Source of the DNA: Filosporella fistucella
Taxonomy: Eukaryota > Ascomycota > Leotiomycetes > Helotiales
Length of the DNA stretch: 64,000 bases
NCBI GenBank assembly: GCA_030077755.1
Contig: JAQJZZ010000017.1
Coordinates: 2,356,001-2,420,000, forward strand
Direction of reading: 5' to 3'
Part shown: positions 13,582 through 24,282 of the stretch, one piece after another
How positions within the stretch are numbered: the first letter of the stretch is position 1
Layout of the letters: each line of letters starts with the position of its first letter
The notes under the pieces: generated by a model
Database searches by the model: none
The model's input: the letters and a program-made list of their open reading frames with translations, nothing else
Told to the model about the DNA's origin: nothing
Program-made: the position numbers and the translations under genes

Positions 13582-13868
13582 CTATTCAATAATTTAACAC
13601 GAATCACTGTTAGCAATATTCACTGACCCTGAAGCTAAAGCGGGGTGCTCTCTTGTGTTGGCCTCTCTCCAGTAAGAATATAGGGACCTTTGTTTGTTGA
13701 GACCTTGGTTGTGCTCCGAATACTTCCAGGCTGCTCACTTAAGGATGCCAAAATCGAATCTTCTCCTTAGAAAAATCGAGGGTATTCAGCCATGCAGATT
13801 TCGGCACTCTCGTGACCTAGTCCACAGCGGCAGCCCTTCGCTGCATCCTCTTCCTGCTGTGGGGTCAT

Positions 13869-15081
13869 GGCGGTGATGTTATAATGTGCAACGCTTTATT
13901 TGGGGTTTAAAGCTGTGTACCAGGGATTAAAAGATATCGTTGCCGCGTTGGGTCAAGATATGAGGGAAGTGAGTGGAGAGAAAGGTGTTTCTGGATGATG
14001 AAAGATTGTGATATTGGAACATCCACATGAATCACTGAATCATGTTTATATCCTCGCGAACGACAGTGAATAGTACAGGGAAAGGTAGATCAAAATAGAT
14101 CGCTCCCTCCCAGAGGATCTTACTAACAAGGAATAACAGAATAATTTAAATTTCTGCTAGACAGTCTGGTACAGTATTGGGACTGAGGCTAAAGGCAGAG
14201 CTTGACCAGACAGCATCTATCATTATAAGAGCATTCTCAGGGCATTATTATGCGGCTTGAACAAAGTGAAAGCGTTTGAAACACAGCTTTAAAGGCGACT
14301 AGTATAGAGCGAAGTGTACGGAGTAAATACGACAATTATTAAATCTGGAATCTCGGACATAATTGCGGGGTCAAATGCGATCTGTGCCTCTCAGATATAA
14401 GCACTTGCAATATGCAGCTCAGATTGCAAGCCAAGGAAGATCTCTTGGCGTTGTAACTTAAACGTAAACAAAATTAAAGGGGACAAGAATAGAATATCCC
14501 GCCTCTGTCCCGACTGAAGATTGCCACTCATTCAAAGTTCCACTCAAATGACTTGAACAGGAAAAGGGGCTCAGGGGTACCGATCACGTGTGAAACCCTG
14601 CCAATTCCAACGGGCTGTCCCGCGATACTCTTTTTAGCCGCCCCGGTGTCAATCTGGAAACTTCGCGTCTCACCACAAAATCTACCGAAGTCCCTCGTAC
14701 CGGAAGTACAAGTGTACCACGCAAGCCAGACCACCAACTGCGGAGTAAGGAAGACGGATCGTCAGCAATATTACGAGAGCCTCGAAACTCTGTGCATATA
14801 CAGCAAATACGTCTAGCTTTACGACACTTAGCCCCTCGACTCCTCAGCTGCTTATCCATCCCGGTACTTTGTGCCAATTACACTCGTTAAGGAGGTTCTG
14901 AAGTTGCCAGGTTCAACAATTCCAAAAACTTTCGAAACTAGCAACCACGACATTTGGCATCTTTTGGGAAAGTAATCAATCAACAGCGGATATAATTTGG
15001 ATAGGGCTGGAATCAGGGTGATTCCGCGATCCAGGAACTTCGAATTAGCAACGGCTTGAATGATTTGACGACAGAATCAAG
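13869..15081. other. Intergenic, divergent upstream region
   Basis: Lies upstream of the BTB gene (-) and the TM9 gene (+). Frames at 14528-14877 overlap on both strands without a coding signal. No RNA gene or repeat is seen. Confidence 0.4.
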
Positions 15082-17357
15082 ATGGCGTCCGATTTTCAAT
15101 TACGACTCTGCAGAGCTCTTTTCTTCCTATTGATGTTTTCATATACACAAGCATTCTACATACCAGGTATGTCCTCGAGCAAATCTACCTCAGAGATCAG
15201 ATGAAACATTGTTTTGACGCCGGTGTGGTAGGATGGTCCATCAAAAGCTACAAAGACAACGAAGCAATACCCCTCCTCGTCAATAAAGTTTATTCCGATA
15301 ATACACAGCTACAATTTGCATACTACGACCTGCCATTCGTTTGCCCTCCAACTGGTGTCCATCACGCTGGTTCTTCGTTGCTCAGCGGGCAAACCATATC
15401 CCTGAATCTGGGCGAAGTTCTTCGAGGCGATCGAATCACACAATCTGATATTGAACTGGTAATGGGAAAGGACCAGGAGTGTAGCTTTCTGTGCACCCGA
15501 ACGGTTTCCAGAAAAGATTTGCAGCGTGCGCGGGATTTGGTGAAAGAAGGATACGTTGTGGAATGGATCGTGGATAATCTTCCCGGAGCCACAAGCTTCG
15601 TAACGGTGGACAAATCGAGGAAATACTATGCAGCGGGTTTCAAATTGGGTTACAAGGATATCTCGACCTCTGGACATTCCAGATACTATATCAACAACCA
15701 TCTCACAATCGTCATCCGATACCGAAAGGCTCCCGGAAAAGACGGGGAGAGAGGTGGGAAGGTCGTAGTTGGATTTGAGGTCTACACCAAAAGTGTTGGA
15801 GCTGTGAAGCGATTAGAGAGCGGCTGTCCGGCAGATATAAACGATGTAGAGACACCGTTCGAACTCTACCTTCACCCTAACTCGACAGACTTCTCTCTGC
15901 AATACCCCGAGTCCTCGTACTATCCTCCGGAGAGCGAATTGGATATTGATGATGGAGCAACACTTGATATTCCATATTCATACTCGGTCTATTGGCGAGA
16001 AGATGAAAAGATTGAATGGGGCCATCGTTGGGATTTGTATTTTGTGAACCAGGAAGAGGGTTCCCGAATTCACTGGCTCGCTATTATTAATTCCTTGATC
16101 ATTTCTGGTCTGCTAAGCGCAATCGTTGCCATGATACTGGCTAGGACCATTCGGGGAGACATCAAGACATATAAGGAGGCATCTGCCGAAGACGGAAAGA
16201 TCAAGATCAAGCGGAGAACCAAGCCTGGAAGTGGCTCAAGAACTCCTCGATCTGGTGAAAAATCTGGAGCTGGTTTACTGGATCAGGTTGGCGATACGGA
16301 GAACGATGCCGATGTATCATCGGACGAAGAGCCTTTAGAGGACATTACTGGCTGGAAACTCCTTCATGGCGATGTGTTCCGAGCTCCAGCGTATGGTTAC
16401 CTTTTGGCACCGCTGGTTGGTTCAGGAATGCAACTGGTCTTCATGGCTTTCGGACTCCTGTTTCTGAGCAGCCTCGGAATACTGAATCCCAGTTTTCGTG
16501 GTGGATTCGTTTCCGTTGGTGTGGGTCTTTTTGTCTTCGCTGGCGTCTTCTCCGGATACTTTTCTGGAAGGGTGTACAAAACATTTGGCGGTTTGAACTG
16601 GCGTAAAAATACCTTGATCACAGCCCTCCTATTCCCAGGCCTCCTATTCGGGCTTGTGTTTGTTCTGAACCTCTTTGTTTGGGCACAAGCTTCTTCTACA
16701 GCACTTCCATTCGGCACATTGATCGCGATCATAATGCTCTGGCTATGCATCCAGCTCCCTCTTGTATATGTTGGCTCATGGTACGGGTATGTTCGCACAG
16801 GAGCTTGGGAGCATCCGACCAAAACCACCACACTTCCCCGACAAATTCCGGTTCAAGCATGGTATATCCGGTCTCCACAATCTATCCTGCTGGCTGGGCT
16901 CATCCCATTCGCTGTCATTTTCATCGAACTTCTCTTCGTGTTCCAGTCTCTGTGGCAAGACAAGAGTGGTTACTATTATGTCTTTGGGTTCCTTTCAGTA
17001 GTGTCGATTATTTCGACTTTGACTATTGCGGAAGTCACTATCGTGACGATTTATATCAAGCTCTGCTCAGAAGACTATAATTGGTGGTGGCATTCCTTCT
17101 TCATTGGAGGTGGGAGTGCATTCTGGGTCTTCATGTATTGCATCTGGTACTACTTCACGAAGCTACACATTCAAGGTTTCGTAAGTGGGCTACTCTTCTT
17201 CAGCTACAGTTTTATGGCATGTGTGGTGTACGGGTTACTTTGCGGCACGGTTGGGTTCCTCACGGCATACGCGTTTGTGAGGAGAATTTATGGGTAAGCA
17301 ATTCCTTAGCCTACGTGAGAATGTGCTGACAGACAAAGCGCGATAAAAGCCGATTGA
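15082..17357 (+). CDS. TM9 (EMP70/nonaspanin) transmembrane protein
   Basis: Endosome/Golgi nine-span membrane protein; the family is implicated in protein sorting and adhesion. Predicted 721 residues in three exons: 15082-15166, 15232-17293 and 17339-17357. The N-terminus is a signal peptide (FFLLMFSYTQAFYIPGWS). A large lumenal domain follows (QLQFAYYDLPFVCPP, EVLRGDRI), then a TM near the HWLAIINSL motif, a charged cytosolic loop, and eight further TMs at the C-terminus. The last exon supplies only RIYGAIKAD-type residues; the terminal K-A-D matches the KxD COPI/Golgi retention signal known for TM9 proteins, which supports the small last exon. The first ATG is kept because it opens the signal peptide. 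Confidence 0.93.
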
Positions 17358-18075
17358 TTATAGCGATACGGTAAGGTGGCATTTGTGGGATTATGGGTTG
17401 CATAGCCGGTGCATACTGTGGACCAGGACGGCTGTTGGAATTTAAAAAAAAATACCGAAAACACGTTCGAACAATCTGTTCCAGCCACTTTGATCTTACT
17501 CAATGATCGAAATGATTCCGTTTGACAAACTCGATATATACTCTTGATCTTGAAAATCGTTACCCTCGAACAGCCCTATTTTAAATGCTAGAATGCTGAC
17601 CCCTGAATCACTGACAGAAGAGCCATCTATATCCGTCTTTTCCATAATCAATTGCCGGCGGCTCAGCAGCTGACAACATCACAGAATACTGCAAGACCAG
17701 TCACAAATTTTGTGGATTTCGGGACAATATGCTTGTATCGAGCTGCATCGACCGGAGAAATTATTTCCACTCGTTATCCCTGGCTTCAATTGCCGCTATC
17801 GAGTTGATACTCCAAGTCCTCTCCTCAGTATCCACAACCATCCTCGCCCTTATCAGTCCACTTCTCCACAGACCCAGCAAGCTGTGGGGGCGGGGACACG
17901 TGGAGATATGTCGGGGTCTGGCGGCGTTTGATAGTATAGCAAGTGCCTCATATCATAACAGGGTTCATGGAAAAGCTTCTTCAACAAGTATATGGCCCCG
18001 TTCATCCCTCTGAAACCCCGACAAAGTTGACAGGGCAAGTATCTCCTCTCTCCATTTTCACATTCTGTCGTCACA
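17358..18075. other. Intergenic upstream of MFS transporter
   Basis: Both genes point right. The short frames at 17710-18013 and 17853-18074 overlap antisense and look spurious. It contains the transporter promoter; no clear TATA box was identified. Confidence 0.4.
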
Positions 18076-19732
18076 ATGGGCGAAACTTCCAGGTTGAGAG
18101 CTATTAAAGAGGATCTGAGTACCTACCGTAATGCATATCTACTCACGCTTATCGCCGCGTTTGGAGGCATGCTGTTTGGCTGGGATACAGGATTGATTGG
18201 GGGAGTCCTTACTATGAAAGCATTTCAAACCTCATTTGGCCTCTCCAACACCACAGCAGCCGAGAAGAAGGTTTTCTCAAATCTTAGCGGCAACATTGTA
18301 TCAGTCCTTCAAGCAGGTTGTTTCTTCGGCGCCGCATCTTCGTTCTGGATCTCTGATCGGTTCGGACGTAAGAAAGCCTTGATCGTTGGATCTGTTGTTT
18401 TCCTGGTGGGAAGCGTGATGCAGACTTGTTCTGGAGTTAATACGAAGAGTTTGGCACTTTTATATGTCGGAAGAGCGGTCGGTGGAGTGGGTGTTGGACT
18501 CATCAGTGCGGTGGTGCCGACGTATATCGGGGAGAATGCCAACAAGGAGATTCGTGGTCGGTGTATAGGTTGTATGCAATTGTTTAATGTGTAAGCTCGT
18601 CCCCTCTTCTATCGCTCATCTACGAGATCAAGACTAATGTTGCCATAGAACTGGAATAATGCTCTCATTCTTCGTCAACTACGGCATCATCACCTCCTCA
18701 GTAGCCGGGACAGCTCTCCAATGGCGCATTCCCTTCGCTCTCCAAATGATCCCGGGCGTCTTCCTTCTCCTCGGTCTTCTCACCCAACCTGAATCGCCCC
18801 GCTGGCTCATAGAAAAAGGACGTATTGCAGACGCCCGCGCCTCCTTGGTTCAGGTTCGTTGCACCGATGACATCGAGATGGAACTCTCAGAAATCATAGC
18901 TGATTTCTCGGGTCACGAAAATCTCTCTCTGGTGCAACAAATCAAAGCTTCCTGCTCCTCGAAACAATTATTCTACCAGGTCTCTCTAGGTTCTGTGTTG
19001 ATGTTCTGGCAGCAGTGGACAGGAACAAATTCAATCAACTACTACGCACCACAAATATTTTCGTCCATCGGTATCCAGGGACAGAAGTCTGGTCTTTTTG
19101 CAACCGGGATTTATGGCGTCGTAAAAGTCGTTATCACAAGTCTGGGACTGATGTTAGCTACAGAACAAATTGGCAGGAAATACAGTCTTATGATCGGCTC
19201 CGCAGGCCAAGCATTCGCTATGTTTTACATCGGCATCCACGGCGCTGTATCTCCCACCGTTGCAGGCGCCTCACTTGATGGTTCGGGCACATTCGCTATT
19301 ATATCTGTGTACCTTTTCGTGGTTTTCTACTCCGTCGGGTGGGGACCCATTCCCTTCGTCTTAGCAGCTGAATGTGCACCCAACCATGTGCGTTCTCTGG
19401 CTATGGCATTGGCCTTGATGACACAATGGCTGTTCAACTTTGTCATTGCGAGGACGGTTCCGGTCATGTTGACTAGTATCACGTACGGAACCTTCCTACT
19501 CTTCGGCGCTTGCTCGATATTTTGTTTCGTTTATGCTGTTGTTTGCGTGCCTGAGACGTCTGGAGTGCCGTTGGAGAGTATTCCAAGATTGTTTGAGGGG
19601 GGCATTTTGAAGGGGTGTGTGAGGGATACGGTGCCTAGGCATAGGAGAGCGAAGAAGATAGTTGAGGAGCAAGCGAGGGAGGAGGATCTGGAAGAGAAAA
19701 ATGCTAATGCTGTTGAAATTGAGAGGAGGTAG
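18076..19732 (+). CDS. MFS sugar/quinate-type transporter
   Basis: Plasma-membrane sugar porter family protein, predicted 532 residues, exons 18076-18590 and 18649-19732 (58-base intron, phase 2). Twelve TMs are expected. Family signatures: GGMLFGWDTGLIGG in TM1, DRFGRKKA after TM2, GRAVGGVGVG in TM4, PESPRWLIEKGR at the start of the central loop, QQWTGTNSINYYAP in TM7, and PETSGVPLESIPRLF after TM12. The central pattern is closest to fungal quinate permease-like and hexose transporter-like proteins, but the substrate cannot be fixed. The C-terminus is charged (EEQAREEDLEEKNANAVE). The gene converges with the UCH gene that ends at 20157. Confidence 0.9.
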
Positions 19733-20156
19733 GGGTGTGGTCTGGCTTCGAAGTGGTGTGGGGTGATTAGCTTTCATTGCTAAGGTGTATGACAGTAAGA
19801 ATTAGATCAGCTGAGAATCTACATAGAGTCATCATGAAATGTTAGACAATATGGCCATTTGATCAACCTTCTCTCCTGCTCTGCAAGTCCTGGGGCCAAC
19901 GCGCCTTGATTGGCATCACTGCCGAGCTTGGTTCCGGAGCCTTCTTGGCCAGGTGCTCTGGGTTACATTGAGTCCAACGTACTTCGTTACCTTGAGCCAT
20001 TCTGTTCACATCGCGTATCTAAGCTAGATATCAAAGAAAGCTAGGATTTTATTTCTGTAGCGCATTGATGCTTAGCAAACTGCTATCGCTGAAACAACTC
20101 GCAGACGCATGTTGATCAACTTCAACTGATCCGAACTCCACCCGAGTCTCCTAAGC
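19733..20156. other. Intergenic between convergent genes
   Basis: A 424-base stretch holding the 3' ends of the MFS (+) and UCH (-) genes. No further feature seen. Confidence 0.4.
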
Positions 20157-20962
20157 CTAGTCATCACTCTTTGCCGCCAGAGCAATACAACTAAACCTCA
20201 AATCTCCCCCTCCACTCTCCCGCTCCATCTCAATAACCCTTCCAAGCCCCGCTTTAACAGCCCTCTCACTCAGCACATCCTCATCCACTCCCAACTCTCC
20301 TCTGTCCAACGGTCCCATTCTACCACCTTCCAACTCCCAAAGTCTTCTTCCCTCTTTCACAAATGCTACAAAGTGCTGACCTAACCTGTCTCCTCCCTCA
20401 GCATCAGGAGGAATCGTGTCTCCCATCTCCGCGACAGAGCAATGCGCATCTTCAAATTCTTTGCTATCATAGAGCATCTGAGCTCGATCTTCCATGCCCA
20501 GATCAATTGCATTTTGTCTCAGTTTAGAGAGGGTGGAATTAGGGAGGATGTACTTCCTCGCTTCGCCATTGATAAGACAGTGAAGTAATCCAATGGATCC
20601 ACATGCATGACCGATTGTCTGTTTGAACCAGATGACAGGCTCGGAGGCTCCTTTTCCTTCATACTCGCTTTTGCCTGCATCTTCGGCTTTGCGATTCGCG
20701 TCCCAGGAAGGAGTGAGCGGAATGATGACAAGTAAGGCGTAAACTGGATGCGGGATGAGAGAGAGGAGAGATGGGTCTGTGAGGGAGTAGATATCGTAGA
20801 ATTGAAGATCTGGGGAGAGGCCTAGCTTTGAAGCGAGAGCGTTCATGACTTCGGGATTGTTTTCTGAGATACTGTTAGATGATGCATTGAAAGTGAGGTT
20901 GGGATTGTACCGAGGACTGTGAACGTCTTTTTGCCATTTCTATCTACGGCTGGGATAGGCAT
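20157..20962 (-). CDS. UCH-family ubiquitin hydrolase-like protein, catalytic Asp replaced by Glu
   Basis: Peptidase C12 family (UCH-L3/Yuh1 type), which removes small adducts from the ubiquitin C-terminus. Predicted 252 residues, exons 20962-20911 and 20863-20157 (47-base intron, phase 1). The oxyanion Gln99 and nucleophile Cys105 sit in KQTIGHACGS. His181 is in GQHFVAFV. The position normally held by the triad Asp, in the L-Y-E-L-D-G-R signature, reads LWELEGGRMGP, so the Asp is Glu196 and the following Gly-Arg is Gly-Gly. Activity may be altered or lost. The short first exon (17 codons) is supported by the matching join in the paralogue at 37161-38046. The crossover loop region is short and typical of UCH-L3. 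Confidence 0.9.
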
Positions 20963-21619
20963 TTTGAAAGATGTATTTTGATGTGTATTTGAAGAGAGCT
21001 TCTGCATGGAATTTTTAAATGTACTCGTGTTGTAGAATTGAGTTTTGAAAGTCGTTGTAGAGCTAGGAGAGAATGAGGCAGCTGCGTTTGCGTGGATGAT
21101 GAGTCAGCCACGCTGAGTTGATTTGTTCATTTCGAAAGTACTACGCAATCGAGGATTATTCGACTCTTCTCAATCGCTGAAATTGATATATTCAAACATT
21201 TCGTTCTCATATGGTGACTATAGTAGGGAGAGTTCTTCAGCTCAAAACCTGTGCCACCGGAGAGCACATTTGACATACTTATATTTGCTAAATCAGCTTC
21301 TCCAAGTATAGAGCATTTGGCTCGCTAAGATAGCTTAGAAGATTTATCTATTATAAAAGGTTTGTATAGTGGAAAATATTTGAAAAAGATTACATACTAA
21401 TACTAATTTCGTATAAGTTTTCCAACTTGATTAGCTAGTAAAATATAGTAGAATTAAAAATATATATTTCTAAACATTAGGAGAGGGACAATTGGGAGTC
21501 ACTATATCACTAAGACAACTTGACTCTGCAAATTATTCATTCTGGTATCTATCTAGCAAATTCTTTTCGTAACTCCGAACTCCGCAAACACCTCCCGGGT
21601 CCGACCAAACTCCCACCGA
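20963..21619. other. Intergenic, AT-rich
   Basis: Contains the upstream region of the UCH gene (-) and the 3' flank of the next gene (-). From about 21340 to 21480 the sequence is strongly AT-rich with short poly-A/T runs. Nothing codes convincingly. Confidence 0.4.
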
Positions 21620-24282
21620 CTATCCGTCCATTGGAAAGTCCTCCTCCGAGTCATTCTCGAATTGGTCGTCATTAGAGCCTTCATCCTTTGGCCGAAGAAC
21701 GAGATGATACTCCTCTCCTCCCAAGGAAGCATTGCTGTCATCATCACCTCGGACAGTGGAGGTTGGAGTTGAAATGTTGATAGCATCTGACATGTCCGAA
21801 TCGACCGAAACTACCGCAAGCCGGTGTAGATTCTCCGACAATCCGTTCTCTGCATCCAAACTCCGAGGGGCTAAAGTACCAGTGGAATCGGAGATCATTG
21901 AAGCACGATCAAAATCCAAGGTGCTTGCCGAGTCGCCAGACTCGGAATCGAGTGTTGAGCCAGTATGGAAAATTGGGCCTGGACCATTTGGTACTCCATG
22001 CTCGGCCTCTGGAATGATGCTCTGGAACACACCTCCAGAACCGTCATTTAATCCTCCAGCCCACAATGGGAGAAACTTCATCTCCTCTTCTTCGGACAGA
22101 CAGAGGAGGGTGTCACAGAGCGTTTCCTCGCCCCGTTGCCATGCGTCGTCCTCGGTGATTCTGCGTATCATTCTATGACAATCTCTCTGTACATGGATTC
22201 GGACTTGCTGCAGGAATCTGTCGATGTCGAAGAATGGCGAAGAATGAGGGATAGCACTGATGTTCTGGACGGATGGCGTGCCATTTCTGTTGACAGAAAG
22301 ATTAGACGTTTCGTCGGTCATCGTATTGCTTCCAGAACTGATATATTCTGGGAGGATATCCTCCTGCCATGCTTGACTGTTCCAAGTCTCACTCTTTGCG
22401 TCGTTCATATCTTGTCTCTGGCGTGAGTTGAATTTAAGCGGGTAAGCTTCATCGGGAACGACACCATCATTGTAGCCACTCTCCAAAATCCGGGTGAGAA
22501 TGGCATTCTGGACGCCCGTGATTGTTCGGAAGAGCTGGTCAATTGTGACTCTGTTAATTCCATGCTTCTTCAGGAACTCGTCAATGTTCTTGGAGGCCTC
22601 GCAGGTGGTGTTGGAAGATACTGTAGTGTCCCAGCAAAGCTTCTGAACAAGCTCCCAGAAAGTCCGTGTCATGATTCGTCCTTCGCAAGGGAGTTTGTTG
22701 TACAAGGAACTGTAGGCCTCTCTTGGCTGGTCAAGATAGTTTTCATTTCGTCGGTGAATATCACCGCGTTGAAGTGAGAAAATGCTTGGATTCGTAATCA
22801 AGCAACACATAAGGCGACCGTGGACGTAGTCTCTCAACTGCAGTGAAAGAGCCTCGATATCGCTTGTCTCTGTGACTAGGGACATATCGAAATTGTTGTT
22901 AGTGACTGCCATCTCATGTCTTAAGCCTTCGTGAAAGAATCTGAAGTTGCGAAGCTTCTGATACTCAGGGAGGTCGTTAAGCCAAAGCAAATCATCACCA
23001 AAGAGGCCGTTAAAGACACCGTCAACCCTAGTCTTGAACTCTTGACCTGCATGTTGAACAAGAGTCTGACTATCTTCGTCGAGATGTTCGATTGGTCTTC
23101 CGAAGAACGTGAAGTCGGTCTCAGACCTGGGTTGAAAGGGTTGAGAGTCGGAGGTTATACTGAGGCGCAGTGCTTCCTCGCTGACAAGGATAGAAAAGGC
23201 AGAGCGGGTGATGCAGCTGTTCTCGATATTCATACCTAGGCGGAAGATGGATTCTGGTAGAGTGTCGATGATAGCACAATTTGGTTGCATAGTAACCCAA
23301 GCGGTAACCCAGTCAGCCTGATACGAAATTAGCTTCTCAGACCTCGCAAGAAAGCAGGTGCTTGGAAGTGAGTACTTACAACGACAAGAGGACACTCAAA
23401 AAACTTGGCCAAAGCACACAAAGTCCAAACTTTGACGGCAGAGTCAAGATTTGGGTCCTTTCCTTCGATGGTTCGGAGGAGTCGCTCAATACCAGTTCGG
23501 TGGCGAACAGGAGAGTAATCGGGGATTTGTTTGGCTTCCTCTTCTGGGGTAAGAGCAGCCTCAATTCGTGCTGTCGTATGATGGGACGTAGCAATGCTTT
23601 CTTCCAGAACTGCTTGTAATCTCAGGTCAGCATCTGGCCCAGCAGCAACGGCAGCGCCTTTGATCTTATCCTTGCCTTTGAAAGGTGAGCCTGGTTGTGG
23701 ATAGATGTCGTCGAATGTGACCTGTGATGGGGACGCAGGTTGGTTTGGAATATCGAAGTGACGTTCAGTGCTTTCATCCTTGCCACAAACACGATCTCTG
23801 GAGACTAAGAGGCGATCGGCGGACTTGTACCACAGCTTGATTCCTCGTGGGCAAGATAGAGATAGGATGGATTCGATAGCATCGTCTTCCGCAAGCGCTG
23901 GTGTGAGATCCAAAACATACTCTACACCCGGTGGGAGAAACTTCTTATTGGCACCAACATAGCCATACTTGCGAAAGTTTCTGTGCTGTGGCCATTCCTC
24001 GTACATTTTCTTGAATTTCTCAGAGCCAGTTGCAAGCATTTTCTCCTTGTGAACAATGAATCGGTCAAGTAGTTGAATGCCAAAGGAGTCATAAATTGGC
24101 TTGCCATTGGGATAATCGATAAACACCAATGTATCACCGGTGTTTAAGGCCGAATTGGCATATTCAATTGCACGAAGATCTCGATTGCGAAGCTCAGTCA
24201 ATCGTTGGGTGAATCGTTCGGTAGGATTTTCACTAAAGACTATTGTTGGCAACACCTCCGTTACTTCTCTGGTGTCCGTCAT
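21620..24282 (-). CDS. Uncharacterised fungal protein with BTB-like N-terminal segment
   Basis: Function unknown. Predicted 866 residues, exons 24282-23380 and 23317-21620 (62-base intron, phase 0). The N-terminal part has a segment resembling a divergent BTB fold used in many fungal orphan proteins: DTLVFIDYPNGKPIYDSFGI, then FIVHKEKMLATGSEKFKKMY. A helical region follows (KVWTLCALAKFFECPLVVADWV). The C-terminal 250 residues are acidic and Ser-rich, probably disordered. No TM or signal peptide is evident. The start chosen is the ATG in TTCACGATGACGG; the open frame extends upstream to 24381 but without better support. The second exon has no ATG-initiated alternative, which supports the splice join. 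Confidence 0.75.
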
